DNA from: Chryseobacterium shigense
GTDB lineage: Bacteria; Bacteroidota; Bacteroidia; Flavobacteriales; Weeksellaceae
DNA length: 64,000 bases
Assembly: GCF_900156575.1 (NCBI RefSeq)
Contig: NZ_FTNY01000001.1
Location: forward strand, 248,001-312,000
Reading direction: 5' to 3'
Shown: piece after piece, positions 1 through 7,913 of the stretch
How the letters are laid out: each line of letters starts with the position of its first letter
Position numbering within the stretch: position 1 is the stretch's first letter
Position numbers and translations under genes: made by a program
Notes under the pieces: generated by a model
Seen by the model: the letters and a program-made list of their open reading frames with translations, nothing else
Database searches by the model: none
What the model was told of the DNA's origin: nothing

Positions 1-517
1 AAGCTATACAATGTATTGATTGTAACCGATGATTGAAATAATTTCCCTTCATTTATCTTTTGGTTGATCCAATTATTTAATACATTTGCAGTCATTAAAC
101 AAAACACTTTTCAGTGTGTTAATGAAAAGCCAATACCTACCTTAGTGAAAAAGCAGAAAAGTATCGCCGTTTTTATGACCGTATTCCATATATTTTTGGA
201 TAGACATTTTTGTAAAGAAAAAAACAAGAACTCCTTCTTAAATCTTAAGAGGCGGATGCTACCTTAAACAGTTGAAAAACAGATATTGTGTTATAAATAA
301 AAGAATATGATCTCTCGCGAATCAGGTAAGTTCATGTGCCTATCCAAAATAGTAAAGCGTTAAACAAAATTCTAGACTAAACCATTAAGAATAGATTAAG
401 CTGTTAAGAGGATTAAGGGAATATCTAAAGACATTCATGAAGTACAATGCTTCATTTGAATATATTTGAACCTTAATTTTATCTGAAACTAACCCTTCTT
501 AATGGTTTAAAAAGCAT
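1..517. other. Intergenic region with a long-spaced inverted repeat
   Basis: No convincing gene is visible in the first 517 bases. The only notable structure is a perfect 14-bp inverted repeat: TAAACCATTAAGAA at 378-391 and its complement at 496-509, about 104 bp apart, just beyond the stop of the SymE-like gene. The short reading frame at 64-267 starts with TTG, is cysteine- and phenylalanine-rich and resembles no family I know. Confidence 0.5.
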
Positions 518-745
518 TTATGATTCGTACTGTACTTCCCTTTCCAGGATAATCTGGTTTCTGCTTACGGTAACCAATATCTTATCTCCCGCCTGAAAAC
601 CGCATTGCTGTACCCACTTCCCTGCAATTCTTATTTCCGGGAAGTACACTATTTTACCATACGATCTTGAAAATGATTTGAGAAAAACCGTAAGGTTACG
701 ACTGCGCAGTTCATTATATTTGCTGCTGTTTATTCTTCTTTTCAT
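518..745 (-). CDS. SymE-like toxin-family protein
   Basis: A 75-residue protein whose C-terminal half (about residues 35-70) has the SymE pattern: P-x-I-R-I-x-G-K-W, then GFQAGDKILV and a short beta-strand ending in IILE. SymE-family proteins have an AbrB-like swapped-hairpin fold, and E. coli SymE is an SOS-induced toxin repressed by the antisense RNA SymR. Enteric SymE is longer (about 113 residues), so this is a short version. The N-terminus is basic (MKRRINSSK). It is divergent from the XRE gene at 896. No SymR-like RNA could be identified by eye. The family call is fairly safe; toxicity is inference. Confidence 0.65.
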   Translation of the reverse strand: MKRRINSSKYNELRSRNLTVFLKSFSRSYGKIVYFPEIRIAGKWVQQCGFQAGDKILVTVSRNQIILEREVQYES

Positions 746-882
746 ATTTGTTTTTTTTCAGCAAATCAAAACATAATCAGGAGGATATACCAGTTGAGGA
801 CAGAATAATTTATTTAGAAAAAGGAATATTTTAGAATAGTATTTATTTTAAAACGGACCTTTATTTTTTTGTTCTAAAGCTT

Positions 883-890
883 TATATTTG
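883..890 (+). promoter_or_regulatory. -7 promoter element for the XRE gene
   Basis: TATATTTG matches the Bacteroidota -7 consensus TAnnTTTG. It ends only 5 bases before the ATG at 896, so the transcript is either leaderless from that ATG or translation begins at the next in-frame ATG (911). No well-spaced -33 element is clear. Confidence 0.5.
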
Positions 891-895
891 TTATT

Positions 896-1306
896 ATGAT
901 TGACACAGATATGCAAAATAAAAAAATACATCAGGGTAGAAATATCAAGCGTTTCCGTGAAATGCTGGGAATCAAACAGGAAGCATTAGCTTTTGAGCTG
1001 GGTGATGACTGGAACCAAAAGAAAATCTCCCTTTTAGAGCAAAAAGAAATGGTAGAATCCGATATCTTAGCCCAAGTTGCTAAAATTCTGAAAGTTCCTG
1101 CGGAAGCGATTGAAAATTTTGACGAGGAGCAGGCGGTGAATATTATTTCTAATACATTTACAAGTAACGATACATCAACTTTAAATGCAGTAAATATTCA
1201 GCCTACTTTTAACCCTCTTGATAAAATGGTTGAGCTTTATGAGCGCATGCTTCAGCAACAGAAGGAAATGATTGAGAAGCTGGAGAGGTTGTTGGAAAAA
1301 AAATAA
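896..1306 (+). CDS. XRE-family helix-turn-helix regulator
   Basis: A 136-residue protein. Residues about 12-62 form a Cro/C1-type helix-turn-helix (IKRFREMLGIKQEALAFEL, then a recognition helix around WNQKKISLLEQ), followed by a polar linker and a C-terminal amphipathic coiled coil (about residues 108-136: MVELYERMLQQQKEMIEKL) probably used for oligomerisation. It is monocistronic and divergent from the SymE-like gene. The start may be the ATG at 911, because a -7 element sits directly in front of the first ATG. Its target is unknown; the neighbouring SymE-like gene is one possibility. Confidence 0.8.
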   Translation: MIDTDMQNKKIHQGRNIKRFREMLGIKQEALAFELGDDWNQKKISLLEQKEMVESDILAQVAKILKVPAEAIENFDEEQAVNIISNTFTSNDTSTLNAVNIQPTFNPLDKMVELYERMLQQQKEMIEKLERLLEKK

Positions 1307-1617
1307 CATTGACTTGATCTAAACAACCTGATAATCAACGTTGACATTGCTTTTCAATAGTCTCGAAGCAAAAAGCATTTAGTAATATCTACGATAAGTC
1401 TTCATTATCAATTAAGAAGAACAAAATAAATATTCATAAAGGTGAGATTTGAAAAACCATCCCGGTCAAGGAGTATTCCCGTGCAATAAAGCTGTACATC
1501 AAAATCAGTGCGAATGAGTATTTGTGAAATGGTCTTGAGATGAAAGGTGGAACTTCTGACTACTTTGAGAAAGGAGTAGAAATATGGTTTTGGTTTTTGA
1601 TTTAAAATTCATGTGCT
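1307..1617. other. Intergenic region containing a decayed coding fragment
   Basis: About 310 bp between the XRE gene and a lipoprotein gene. The only content recognised is the coding-like remnant at 1453-1605, listed separately. No terminator or promoter stands out. Confidence 0.5.
1453..1605 (+). pseudogene. Possible remnant of a VOC/glyoxalase-like gene
   Basis: Read in one frame this stretch gives TIPVKEYSRAIKLYIKISAN, resembling the first strand and helix of vicinal-oxygen-chelate proteins (family pattern F-E-I-P-V-x-D-x-x-R-A-I-x-F-Y). A TGA stop follows at about 1525, then more open frame (MKGGTSDYFEKGVEI) to a TAA at 1603. The expected preceding residues (R-F-E) occur one frame over, just upstream, which suggests a frameshift as well. 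No start codon remains. The family is inferred from one short motif; the second half does not clearly match a VOC protein. Confidence 0.4.
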
Positions 1618-2073
1618 ATGAAAAAAATTATTTCAATGGCTGTCTTCAGTTCTTTATTGATTTCCTGCTCAAAGGAGAAGAAAAATACAGTATCAGCAAG
1701 GCCTGTTCAAAATACAACTACAGATACTGCCACAGTTGCCGGAGTTCTTTTAGAGTTAGTTGACCATGATGGAAAAGGACAGTTAAAAATTCATTCTGAT
1801 CAATACAAAACTTCCGGAACTATAAAGATCGGGCCTCCATGTTATTTTTTACGAAGAGATGGAAAGATTTTGTCTTTTTCTTATCCGGATGTGAAAGTGG
1901 ATCATACTATTATTTTGCAGGGAAAAAACGGTGTACAAGGGATTCTTTTCAAAAAAGACAGTATTATCTATGAGGACTATTTTCCGACCTCTACTCCTTA
2001 TAATATAAAAGAAGGAGCTGACGAAATTGTTTATCAGGATTTTGCCCACAGATTTTATAAAAACAGAGATTAA
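1618..2073 (+). CDS. Small lipoprotein of unknown function
   Basis: A 151-residue protein with a signal peptide ending in a lipobox (SSLLISC, Cys17), then a charged linker (SKEKKNT) and a threonine-rich spacer. The rest (about residues 40-151) is beta-rich without recognisable catalytic motifs. The ATG at 1618 puts the basic MKK directly at the start of the signal peptide. It probably sits in the outer or inner membrane facing the periplasm. I do not recognise the family. Confidence 0.75.
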   Translation: MKKIISMAVFSSLLISCSKEKKNTVSARPVQNTTTDTATVAGVLLELVDHDGKGQLKIHSDQYKTSGTIKIGPPCYFLRRDGKILSFSYPDVKVDHTIILQGKNGVQGILFKKDSIIYEDYFPTSTPYNIKEGADEIVYQDFAHRFYKNRD

Positions 2074-2160
2074 ACTATTATAGCTTAATAATTTAATCCA
2101 GTTTCGCTGATTAATTTTTTTCAGAAACTTTTCAATTTTTAGATAAAACATTTGCGTAGC

Positions 2161-2199
2161 CAAATAACTTCATTTAAATTTGTAGTCAAATAACTACAT
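2161..2199 (+). promoter_or_regulatory. Promoter and operator candidate for the ArsR-type regulator
   Basis: A -7 element TAAATTTG lies at 2175-2182. It is flanked by two near-identical 13-mers, CAAATAACTTCAT (2161-2173) and CAAATAACTACAT (2187-2199), 26 bp apart. The second overlaps a small palindrome TGTAGT-N6-ACTACA (2181-2198). Sites placed around the promoter like this fit autorepression by the winged-helix protein encoded directly downstream. Confidence 0.5.
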
Positions 2200-2200
2200 A

Positions 2201-2524
2201 ATGAATTTAAGAAGAGATGTATTCCAGGCTATCGCAGACCCTACCAGAAGATCGATCCTGATGCTGGTGGCCGCACAATCAATGACGGCCGGAGCCATAG
2301 CTTCCAATTTTGATACTGCAAGACCTACCGTCTCTAAACACCTTCAGATCCTTACAGAATGTGAACTGCTACGATCTGAGCAGAACGGCCGTGAAATTAT
2401 CTATCACCTTAATCCCACTAAAATGAAAGAAATAGCCGATTTTATAGAACCCTTCCGCCAAATGTGGGATGACCGATTTAATAAGCTGGAAAGTGTTATG
2501 AAAGCCTATCAAAAGGGCAATTAA
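2201..2524 (+). CDS. ArsR-family winged-helix regulator
   Basis: A 107-residue protein covering one winged helix-turn-helix: [18 protein letters not shown] at residues about 6-23, recognition region [19 protein letters not shown], and wing [15 protein letters not shown]. No cysteine or histidine metal-site pattern is seen, so it belongs to the SdpR/YczG-like branch rather than the metal sensors. This branch usually sits beside an SRPBCC protein, as it does here (gene at 2638). It probably represses its own four-gene group; the repeated CAAATAACT motifs in front are candidate sites. Confidence 0.85.
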   Translation: MNLRRDVFQAIADPTRRSILMLVAAQSMTAGAIASNFDTARPTVSKHLQILTECELLRSEQNGREIIYHLNPTKMKEIADFIEPFRQMWDDRFNKLESVMKAYQKGN

Positions 2525-2637
2525 ATTTCAGATAGCAGATATCAGATGTCAGACAATTACAGTCCCAATAGAACTTACACCCCGCAACTCTAATACACTC
2601 ATAATCTAAGACTTCCAACCCAAAACACCCTCAAAAT

Positions 2638-3102
2638 ATGGAACTCAAAACAAAAATCCACGCTGAAGACGGCAAACAGGAAATTTTCATCATCAGAGAA
2701 TTTGATCTTCCCGTAGAACTCCTTTTCAAAGCCTATACAGAAGCTGAACTTTTCGAACAATGGATGGGAACCAAAGTCATCAAATTCGAAAACAAACAAC
2801 ATGGAAGTTACCGCTTCGAAACTTCCAATCCTCAGGGCGATGTAGTTTTCAGTGCTAATGGAACCATTCATAACATTATTCAAAATGAGAGAATTATAAG
2901 AACTTTCCAGATGGAAAATACTCCATTTCCCGCTCAGATCGAGTTTTTGGAATTTGAAAAATTAACAGATACCACGAGTAAAATTACCATTCAAACTGTA
3001 TATAAATCGGTAGATTTCAGAGACCAGCATCTGAAAATGCCTTTTGCACAGGGTATTAATATGGCACATAACCGTTTACAGGAAATAATAGGTGGCAGGT
3101 AG
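2638..3102 (+). CDS. SRPBCC (AHSA1-like) domain protein
   Basis: A 154-residue protein filling one START/Bet v1-like fold. Typical landmarks are F-D-L-P-V-E-L-L-F-K-A-Y-T near residue 23, then LFEQWMGTK, G-S-Y-R-F-E, and the late strand TSKITIQTVY. The fold holds hydrophobic ligands, but the ligand of these ArsR-linked members is not known. It lies 113 bp downstream of the ArsR gene on the same strand, and two further small genes follow, so the group is probably co-regulated. Confidence 0.8.
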   Translation: MELKTKIHAEDGKQEIFIIREFDLPVELLFKAYTEAELFEQWMGTKVIKFENKQHGSYRFETSNPQGDVVFSANGTIHNIIQNERIIRTFQMENTPFPAQIEFLEFEKLTDTTSKITIQTVYKSVDFRDQHLKMPFAQGINMAHNRLQEIIGGR

Positions 3103-3187
3103 CAGATAGTAGGTTTCAGGTTGTCAATTATAGAGATAATCTCATTCCTAAAACCCAATACTCAAGAAACCCTCAAACCCAAAACAC

Positions 3188-3766
3188 ATGAATCCAAAAG
3201 TTGATTTTTTCTTTAATAATGCCAAGCAATGGCAGAAAGAATTTGAAAAATTAAGGACAATAGCCTTAAGCACTGAGCTTGTAGAAGATTTAAAATGGGG
3301 ATGCCCCTGTTATACCTATCAGGGGAAAAATATTTTCTTAATCCACGGATTTAAAGAATATTGTGCACTCCTTTTCTTTAAAGGTGCTTTAATGAAAGAT
3401 CCTGACCAGATTTTGATTCAGCAATCTGAAAATGTACAGGCTGCAAGACAGATTCGTTTTACTGATGCACAGCAAATCAATGACCTGGAGGAAGTTCTTC
3501 GATCTTATATGTTTCAAGCCGTTGAAATTGAAGAATCAGGGGCTAAAGTTGAAATGAAGAAAACAAAAGCGTTTGAAATAGCTGAAGAGTTTCAAAACAA
3601 ACTGGATGAAAATCCTGAACTAAAAGATGCTTTTGAAGCTCTCACTCCGGGAAGGCAAAGGGCTTACCTGCTCCACTTTTCTTCTCCCAAACAGTCCAAA
3701 ACAAGAGAAGCAAGAATTGAAAAATGTATTCCTCAGATCTTGGCAGGAAAAGGTCTTAACGATTAA
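3188..3766 (+). CDS. YdeI/DUF1801-like protein
   Basis: A 192-residue protein. The N-terminal two thirds match DUF1801 (LKWGCPCYTYQGKNIFLIHG around residues 36-55, then CALLFFKGALM). The C-terminal third resembles YdeI/OmpD-associated proteins, with the helical motif LTPGRQRAYLLHFSSPKQ and then SKTREARIEKC near residues 151-180. The molecular role is not established. It follows the SRPBCC gene in the same direction and probably belongs to the ArsR-led group. Confidence 0.75.
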   Translation: MNPKVDFFFNNAKQWQKEFEKLRTIALSTELVEDLKWGCPCYTYQGKNIFLIHGFKEYCALLFFKGALMKDPDQILIQQSENVQAARQIRFTDAQQINDLEEVLRSYMFQAVEIEESGAKVEMKKTKAFEIAEEFQNKLDENPELKDAFEALTPGRQRAYLLHFSSPKQSKTREARIEKCIPQILAGKGLND

Positions 3767-3819
3767 CTTAATGAAATAATTCAGGGAAACACCAAACCAA
3801 TCCTAAAACAGAATCTACT

Positions 3820-4377
3820 ATGAAAAAGAAAACCTTAACTCCAGAACAAAGCGAAACTTTATTAAAAGTACTCAAAACCCGTTTTGAGAAAAATATAAGC
3901 CGCCACAAAGGTCTGAACTGGGAAAAGATCCAGCCAAAACTGGAAGCCGCTCCCGAAAAACTCTGGTCATTGAACGAAATGGAGGAAACGGAAGGCGAGC
4001 CCGATGTGGTAAACTATGACAAAAAAACAGACGAATACATCTTCTTCGACTGTTCCCCCGAAAGTCCGAAACGCAGAAGTCTCTGCTACGATTCCCAGGC
4101 CTGGGAATCCCGCAAAGCCAACAAACCTGAAAGCAATGCCATTGATAAAGCATCTGAAATGGGCATCGAACTCTTAACAGAGACACAGTACCGCCAACTT
4201 CAGGAATTGGGAAAATTTGATTTAAAAACATCAAGCTGGGTAAAAACGCCTGCCAACATCCGCGAATTAGGCGGAGCTATTTTCTGTGACCGCCGTTACA
4301 ATACCGTGTTTATGTATCACAATGGAGCAGATTCTTATTATGCAGCGAGAGGTTTTAGGGGAAGTTTGAGGGTTTGA
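3820..4377 (+). CDS. DUF4256 family protein
   Basis: A 185-residue soluble protein with no signal peptide. It has the family features W-S-L-N-E-M-E-x-T-x-G-E-P-D-V-V near residue 50, an F-D-C-S-P-E-S-P-K-R-R stretch near residue 75, and the tail R-G-F-R-G. The function is unknown. It is the last gene of the rightward cluster starting at 2201. Codon use becomes locally more G+C-rich (many GCC and CCC), so it may have joined the cluster later. Confidence 0.7.
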   Translation: MKKKTLTPEQSETLLKVLKTRFEKNISRHKGLNWEKIQPKLEAAPEKLWSLNEMEETEGEPDVVNYDKKTDEYIFFDCSPESPKRRSLCYDSQAWESRKANKPESNAIDKASEMGIELLTETQYRQLQELGKFDLKTSSWVKTPANIRELGGAIFCDRRYNTVFMYHNGADSYYAARGFRGSLRV

Positions 4378-4391
4378 GAGTATGAGAGTTA

Positions 4392-4854
4392 AAAATCAAA
4401 GATTTTCAAAAACTTGAGTGTACTTTCTATACGCAAAGCTGGAACTTAGAAAAAACTTAAGTGTTAAAAACTTTTGTGACTTTTGTGGTTTAAAATAAGC
4501 CTCCCCATTTCCAACACTTTAGTCCACTTTAGAGAGTATAAAATTATAGTCCATAAAGAAGATCACTTAAGATGAAAATCAAAGATTTTCAAAAAACTTG
4601 AGTGTACTTTATATACACAAAGCTGGAAACTTAATAAAAACTTAAGTGTTCAAAAACTTTTGTGACTTTTGTGGTTTAAAAATAAACATCCTCATTAACA
4701 ACACTTTAGATAGTGTAAAGTTATAGTCCATAAAGAAGGTCACTTAAGAGGAAAATCAAAGATTTTCAAAAAACTTGAGTGTACTTTATATACAAAAAGC
4801 TGGAAACTTAAAAAAAACTTAAGTGTTCAAAAACTTTTGTGACTTTTGTGGTTT
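4392..4854. repeat. Intergenic tandem repeat, ~180 bp unit, about 2.6 copies
   Basis: Three copies start with the same small palindrome AAAATCAAAGATTTTC, at 4392, 4575 and 4752 (spacing 183 and 177). Each continues with CTTGAGTGTACTTT, a variable stretch, AACTTAAGTGTT and CTTTTGTGACTTTTGTGG. Copies 1 and 2 also carry a linker with TAGTCCATAAAGAAG; copy 3 stops before it. The reading frames are interrupted, so this is non-coding. The copies differ by small substitutions and A-run lengths, so they are not a very recent duplication. Confidence 0.85.
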
Positions 4855-5072
4855 GAGTTGAAGTGAATGCATCATAAGTATATAATATAAAGGTATTATT
4901 CATCACCTATCGTGTCCAAATTTTGCTTTGCCCTTAAAATACTGTTCAAAAAATGATCAATCCTATTTGTTTAAAGGAAATGCCGGGTTATTTGTATCTA
5001 ATATTCTTTCATATTTAAATACTATTACTAATTTAGTACATTGAAATTTGAATTAATATAACAACATTGGGT
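4855..5072. other. Intergenic spacer after the tandem repeat
   Basis: With the repeat at 4392-4854 this completes the 695-bp gap between the DUF4256 gene and the next lipoprotein gene. It is A+T-rich. I see no convincing gene, RNA or promoter in it. Confidence 0.4.
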
Positions 5073-5573
5073 ATGAAAAAATTAATCTTACTGGGTTCAT
5101 TATCGGTATTTCTTGTAAACTGTAATAAAAAAACAGAAACACCGGCACCAAAGGCTGAAACCGACACGGCCGCCGTAGTGGAGCCTGTAGTAGATACACT
5201 GGGACCAAAATCATTCTGCTATATGGGCATTACCGGAAAAGACAGTGTTTTTGCATCAATTGATGATAATTTAGGGACCATTACCGGAAAATTAACCTAT
5301 AAAAACAGCGAAAAAGACAGTTCAAAAGGAGAGGTAAGCGGCTTTAAATCAGGAGACACGCTGAAACTGACTTACGAATTCCAGTCTGAAGGAACAAAAA
5401 GCAAAAGAGATATTTTCTTCATTCAAAAGGACAATATCTTAACCGAAGGAATCGGAGATCACAAAGAAGAAGACGGGCAGTCTAAGTATGCTGATGAGAA
5501 AAAAGTAAGCTATAAAGATGGACAAAAACTGCAGGCAGCTGACTGTAAATTGGTCGCAAAAGCTTTAAAATAA
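5073..5573 (+). CDS. Lipoprotein of unknown function
   Basis: A 166-residue protein when started at the ATG at 5073, which puts MKK at the head of the signal peptide; an upstream in-frame TTG at 5067 would add only two residues. The lipobox is VFLVNC, followed by a Pro/Ala/Thr spacer (TETPAPKAETDTAAVVEP). The mature part has alternating strands (GITGKDSVFASIDDNLGTITGKL) suggestive of a small beta domain. No enzymatic motif is seen. It is probably an anchored periplasmic or outer-membrane protein. Confidence 0.75.
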   Translation: MKKLILLGSLSVFLVNCNKKTETPAPKAETDTAAVVEPVVDTLGPKSFCYMGITGKDSVFASIDDNLGTITGKLTYKNSEKDSSKGEVSGFKSGDTLKLTYEFQSEGTKSKRDIFFIQKDNILTEGIGDHKEEDGQSKYADEKKVSYKDGQKLQAADCKLVAKALK

Positions 5574-5671
5574 TCTAAAAATCAGATTATTCTCCATTAT
5601 TAGAAATATTCTGCATGGTATTTGCTATTTTAGAGTTTATCACTCATAATAACAAAAAATTATCAATAATC

Positions 5672-5992
5672 ATGCAGCAATTACAGGTAAGACCTTTTTC
5701 AAAAACGGAACTTATTGAAGGACTCAGGAAGACATTTCCTAAATACAAAATCCAGACAAGCTTTGGAGCATTGCAGGTTCGGACCAGCGGTTTTACTTTA
5801 ACAGGAAGTGTGAAAATAGATGCGCATCCCGAAACCGGAAAAATAGCTACCCAAACGCAGCTGGATTCCACTTTTTTTCTCATTCTATTTTTCCCCATCG
5901 GGTTTTATGTAATGATGAAGAAAGAGAAAATAAGAAGACTTGAAAATGAGGTGATTAAGGGAATAAAGAAAATTCTTTCTGAAGACCAGTAA
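5672..5992 (+). CDS. Small membrane protein, unknown function
   Basis: A 106-residue protein with the start placed at the ATG at 5672 (MQQLQVRPFSKTELIEGLR). The frame is open upstream to 5615, but that extension looks non-coding. A soluble alpha/beta N-terminal part is followed by one hydrophobic segment (FFLILFFPIGFYVMM, about residues 69-83) and a basic, lysine-rich helix. No named family is recognised. It is convergent with the aldolase gene and shares a bidirectional terminator with it. Confidence 0.6.
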   Translation: MQQLQVRPFSKTELIEGLRKTFPKYKIQTSFGALQVRTSGFTLTGSVKIDAHPETGKIATQTQLDSTFFLILFFPIGFYVMMKKEKIRRLENEVIKGIKKILSEDQ

Positions 5993-6021
5993 TCATTTCA
6001 ATCGATATCAGAAAAGATAAG

Positions 6022-6051
6022 AAGGTGGCTGAAGCAATTCAAAGCCACCTT
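6022..6051. terminator. Bidirectional intrinsic terminator
   Basis: Stem AAGGTGGCT (6022-6030) pairs with AGCCACCTT (6043-6051) across a 12-base loop. A T-run follows on the + strand; on the - strand the A-run is weaker. It separates two convergent genes. Confidence 0.75.
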
Positions 6052-6062
6052 TTTTATATTGT

Positions 6063-7097
6063 TTATTGAAGTTCTTTCTTGACGATCTCTATAAAGCGTT
6101 CTACCGCTTCATCCCCCGTATTCCATGAGGTAATAAGACGGATGGCAGAAGATTGGGAATCAATTTTTTTCCACACAAAAAATTCAAAATGTTCCAACAG
6201 TATTTCGATAAGTTCATTGCTAATAATCGGAAAAATCTGATTGGTGTAGGTATCGGACAGAAACTGTACTCCCCTTTCTGTCATCGCATTTTTGATTTTC
6301 ATAGCCTGAACATTCGCATGTTTGGCAAGATTAAAATACAAATCATTTTTCATCAGCTCCACAAACTGGATTCCAAGAAGTCTTCCCTTCGCCAGTAATG
6401 CTCCCTTTTGTTTGATATTAAATGCAAAATCAGGCTGTAAATCTTTATTATTGATCACAATGGCCTCTCCTATCAATGCACCGTTTTTTGTTCCGCCCAG
6501 GTAAAAAATATCGGTGAGTTCCGCCACTCTTTCCAGAGTAAGATCATTGATTTCACAAGTGAGTCCATGTCCCAATCTGGCTCCGTCCATAAACAGATAA
6601 AGCCCTTTTTGACGACAAAATTCGGAAAGCTCTTCCAGTTCGTGAGCCAGATACACCGTTCCCAGCTCTGTAGAATTTGAGATATACACCAGCTTCGGCA
6701 TTACCTGATGCGGAATATTACCATGGCTTTCCAAAACCGGAATAATATCGGAAGGTCTCAGTTTCCCATCTTGCGTATCAATACTCAAAACTTTATGTCC
6801 TGTAGCTTCAATCGCTCCCGTTTCATTATTTAATATATGTCCCGGCGCTGCCGATATGACGCATTGATAAGGCCTCAGAATCGCAGAGATCACAATGAGA
6901 TTGGCCTGTGTTCCTCCTGAAACCAAATAAATTTCAGAATCCTGGTTTTTAATTTTCTCTTTAATCAGTTGTTTGGCCTGCAGAGAATATTCATCTTCTC
7001 CATATCCGGCTTGCTGTTCAAAATTAGATTGTACAAGTGCTTGTAGAATATTCGGGTGGCATCCCTCAGAATAGTCGTTTTTAAATGAAAATTTCAT
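6063..7097 (-). CDS. ltaE: Threonine-aldolase-like PLP lyase
   Basis: A 344-residue fold-type I PLP enzyme of the beta-eliminating lyase/threonine aldolase family, predicted to cleave L-threonine or allo-threonine to glycine and acetaldehyde. Landmarks are GYGEDEYSLQAKQLI near residue 32, the cofactor-loop region YLVSGGTQANLIV, DGARLGHGL (the Asp-Gly-Ala-Arg motif) and the Schiff-base lysine in YLGGTKNGAL. The length is normal for the family. The promoter is not obvious. Other beta-eliminating lyases share the fold, so substrate preference is inferred. Confidence 0.8.
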   Translation of the reverse strand: MKFSFKNDYSEGCHPNILQALVQSNFEQQAGYGEDEYSLQAKQLIKEKIKNQDSEIYLVSGGTQANLIVISAILRPYQCVISAAPGHILNNETGAIEATGHKVLSIDTQDGKLRPSDIIPVLESHGNIPHQVMPKLVYISNSTELGTVYLAHELEELSEFCRQKGLYLFMDGARLGHGLTCEINDLTLERVAELTDIFYLGGTKNGALIGEAIVINNKDLQPDFAFNIKQKGALLAKGRLLGIQFVELMKNDLYFNLAKHANVQAMKIKNAMTERGVQFLSDTYTNQIFPIISNELIEILLEHFEFFVWKKIDSQSSAIRLITSWNTGDEAVERFIEIVKKELQ

Positions 7098-7150
7098 AGA
7101 GTAAAATTAAAAAAAGTTCAAATAACAAGCCCTAATTTTACATAATATTT

Positions 7151-7180
7151 TGTTAGATTTGTAGTGAAAATCATCTAACA
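7151..7180 (+). promoter_or_regulatory. Promoter overlapped by an inverted-repeat operator of the DtxR-type gene
   Basis: TGTTAGAT (7151-7158) and ATCTAACA (7173-7180) form a perfect 8-bp inverted repeat with a 14-bp spacer. The left arm overlaps a -7 element TAGATTTG (7154-7161), and the right arm ends two bases before the TTG start at 7183. A dimeric metal-dependent repressor bound here would block transcription, so autoregulation is likely. Confidence 0.6.
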
Positions 7181-7182
7181 TT

Positions 7183-7836
7183 TTGAAAACGACATTAACA
7201 GAAGAAAATTATCTGAAAGCTTTGTTTCATTTAGTTGACAATGAAGGGAAGGTAACAATCAATGAACTCAGCAAATTTCTAGGCGTTAAAATGCCTAGTG
7301 TCAATAATATGATGAAAAAATTTGCCGACAAAAAATGGGTGATCTATGAAACCTACAAACCATTGGTAGTAACAGAAAGCGGAAAGCGTGAAGCGGCACT
7401 GGTCGTTCGTAAGCACAGACTTACTGAGATGTTTCTGGTCAAAAAAATGAACTTTGGCTGGGAAAATGTCCATGAGATTGCAGAACAGCTCGAACATGTT
7501 CATTCACAAATCTTCTTCGATAAAATGGATGAGATCCTGGATTATCCTAAATTTGATCCGCACGGAGAACCTATTCCGGACAAAGACGGAAATATTATTG
7601 CCCAGGACCTTCATAAACTGAGTGCCTGTACTGTTGGGGAAACCGTGACTTTTGCTTCTGTCACCGTTTCGGACGATGGGTTCCTAAGCTATTTAAATGA
7701 AAGAAAACTTCTTCTGAATACCAGAATCAAGGTGATCAAAATTGAAGACTTTGATAAGTCAATGACCATAGAGATTGGTGACAATAAAGAAGTGATCAGC
7801 AGAAAAGCTACGGAAATCATCTTGGTGAAGAAGTAA
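7183..7836 (+). CDS. DtxR/MntR-family metal-dependent regulator
   Basis: A 217-residue protein with the three-part layout of the DtxR/IdeR group: winged helix (residues about 1-65, TEENYLKALFHLV, then VKMPSVNNMMKKFADKKWVIY), a dimerisation and metal-binding domain with His-rich helices (VRKHRLTEMFL, WENVHEIAEQLEHVHS), and a C-terminal SH3/FeoA-like domain (about 145-217). The start is TTG, because no ATG lies upstream in frame and translation from 7183 gives the expected N-terminus. Metal choice (Fe or Mn) cannot be told by eye. A symmetric operator candidate sits directly upstream. Confidence 0.85.
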   Translation: MKTTLTEENYLKALFHLVDNEGKVTINELSKFLGVKMPSVNNMMKKFADKKWVIYETYKPLVVTESGKREAALVVRKHRLTEMFLVKKMNFGWENVHEIAEQLEHVHSQIFFDKMDEILDYPKFDPHGEPIPDKDGNIIAQDLHKLSACTVGETVTFASVTVSDDGFLSYLNERKLLLNTRIKVIKIEDFDKSMTIEIGDNKEVISRKATEIILVKK

Positions 7837-7913
7837 AAGATAAGTTGCGCTAACTTTATCATTAGAATTTGATGGCCGAGACTCTCGAATCTACCCGATC
7901 CCAATATCCTTTG

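Noticed and set aside
64..267. 67-residue frame near the left edge
   Set aside because: TTG start, no family resemblance, no promoter or ribosome site; composition is that of A+T-rich spacer.
4392..4854. CRISPR array
   Set aside because: Repeat units are about 180 bp, spacers are not unique, and no cas gene is present.
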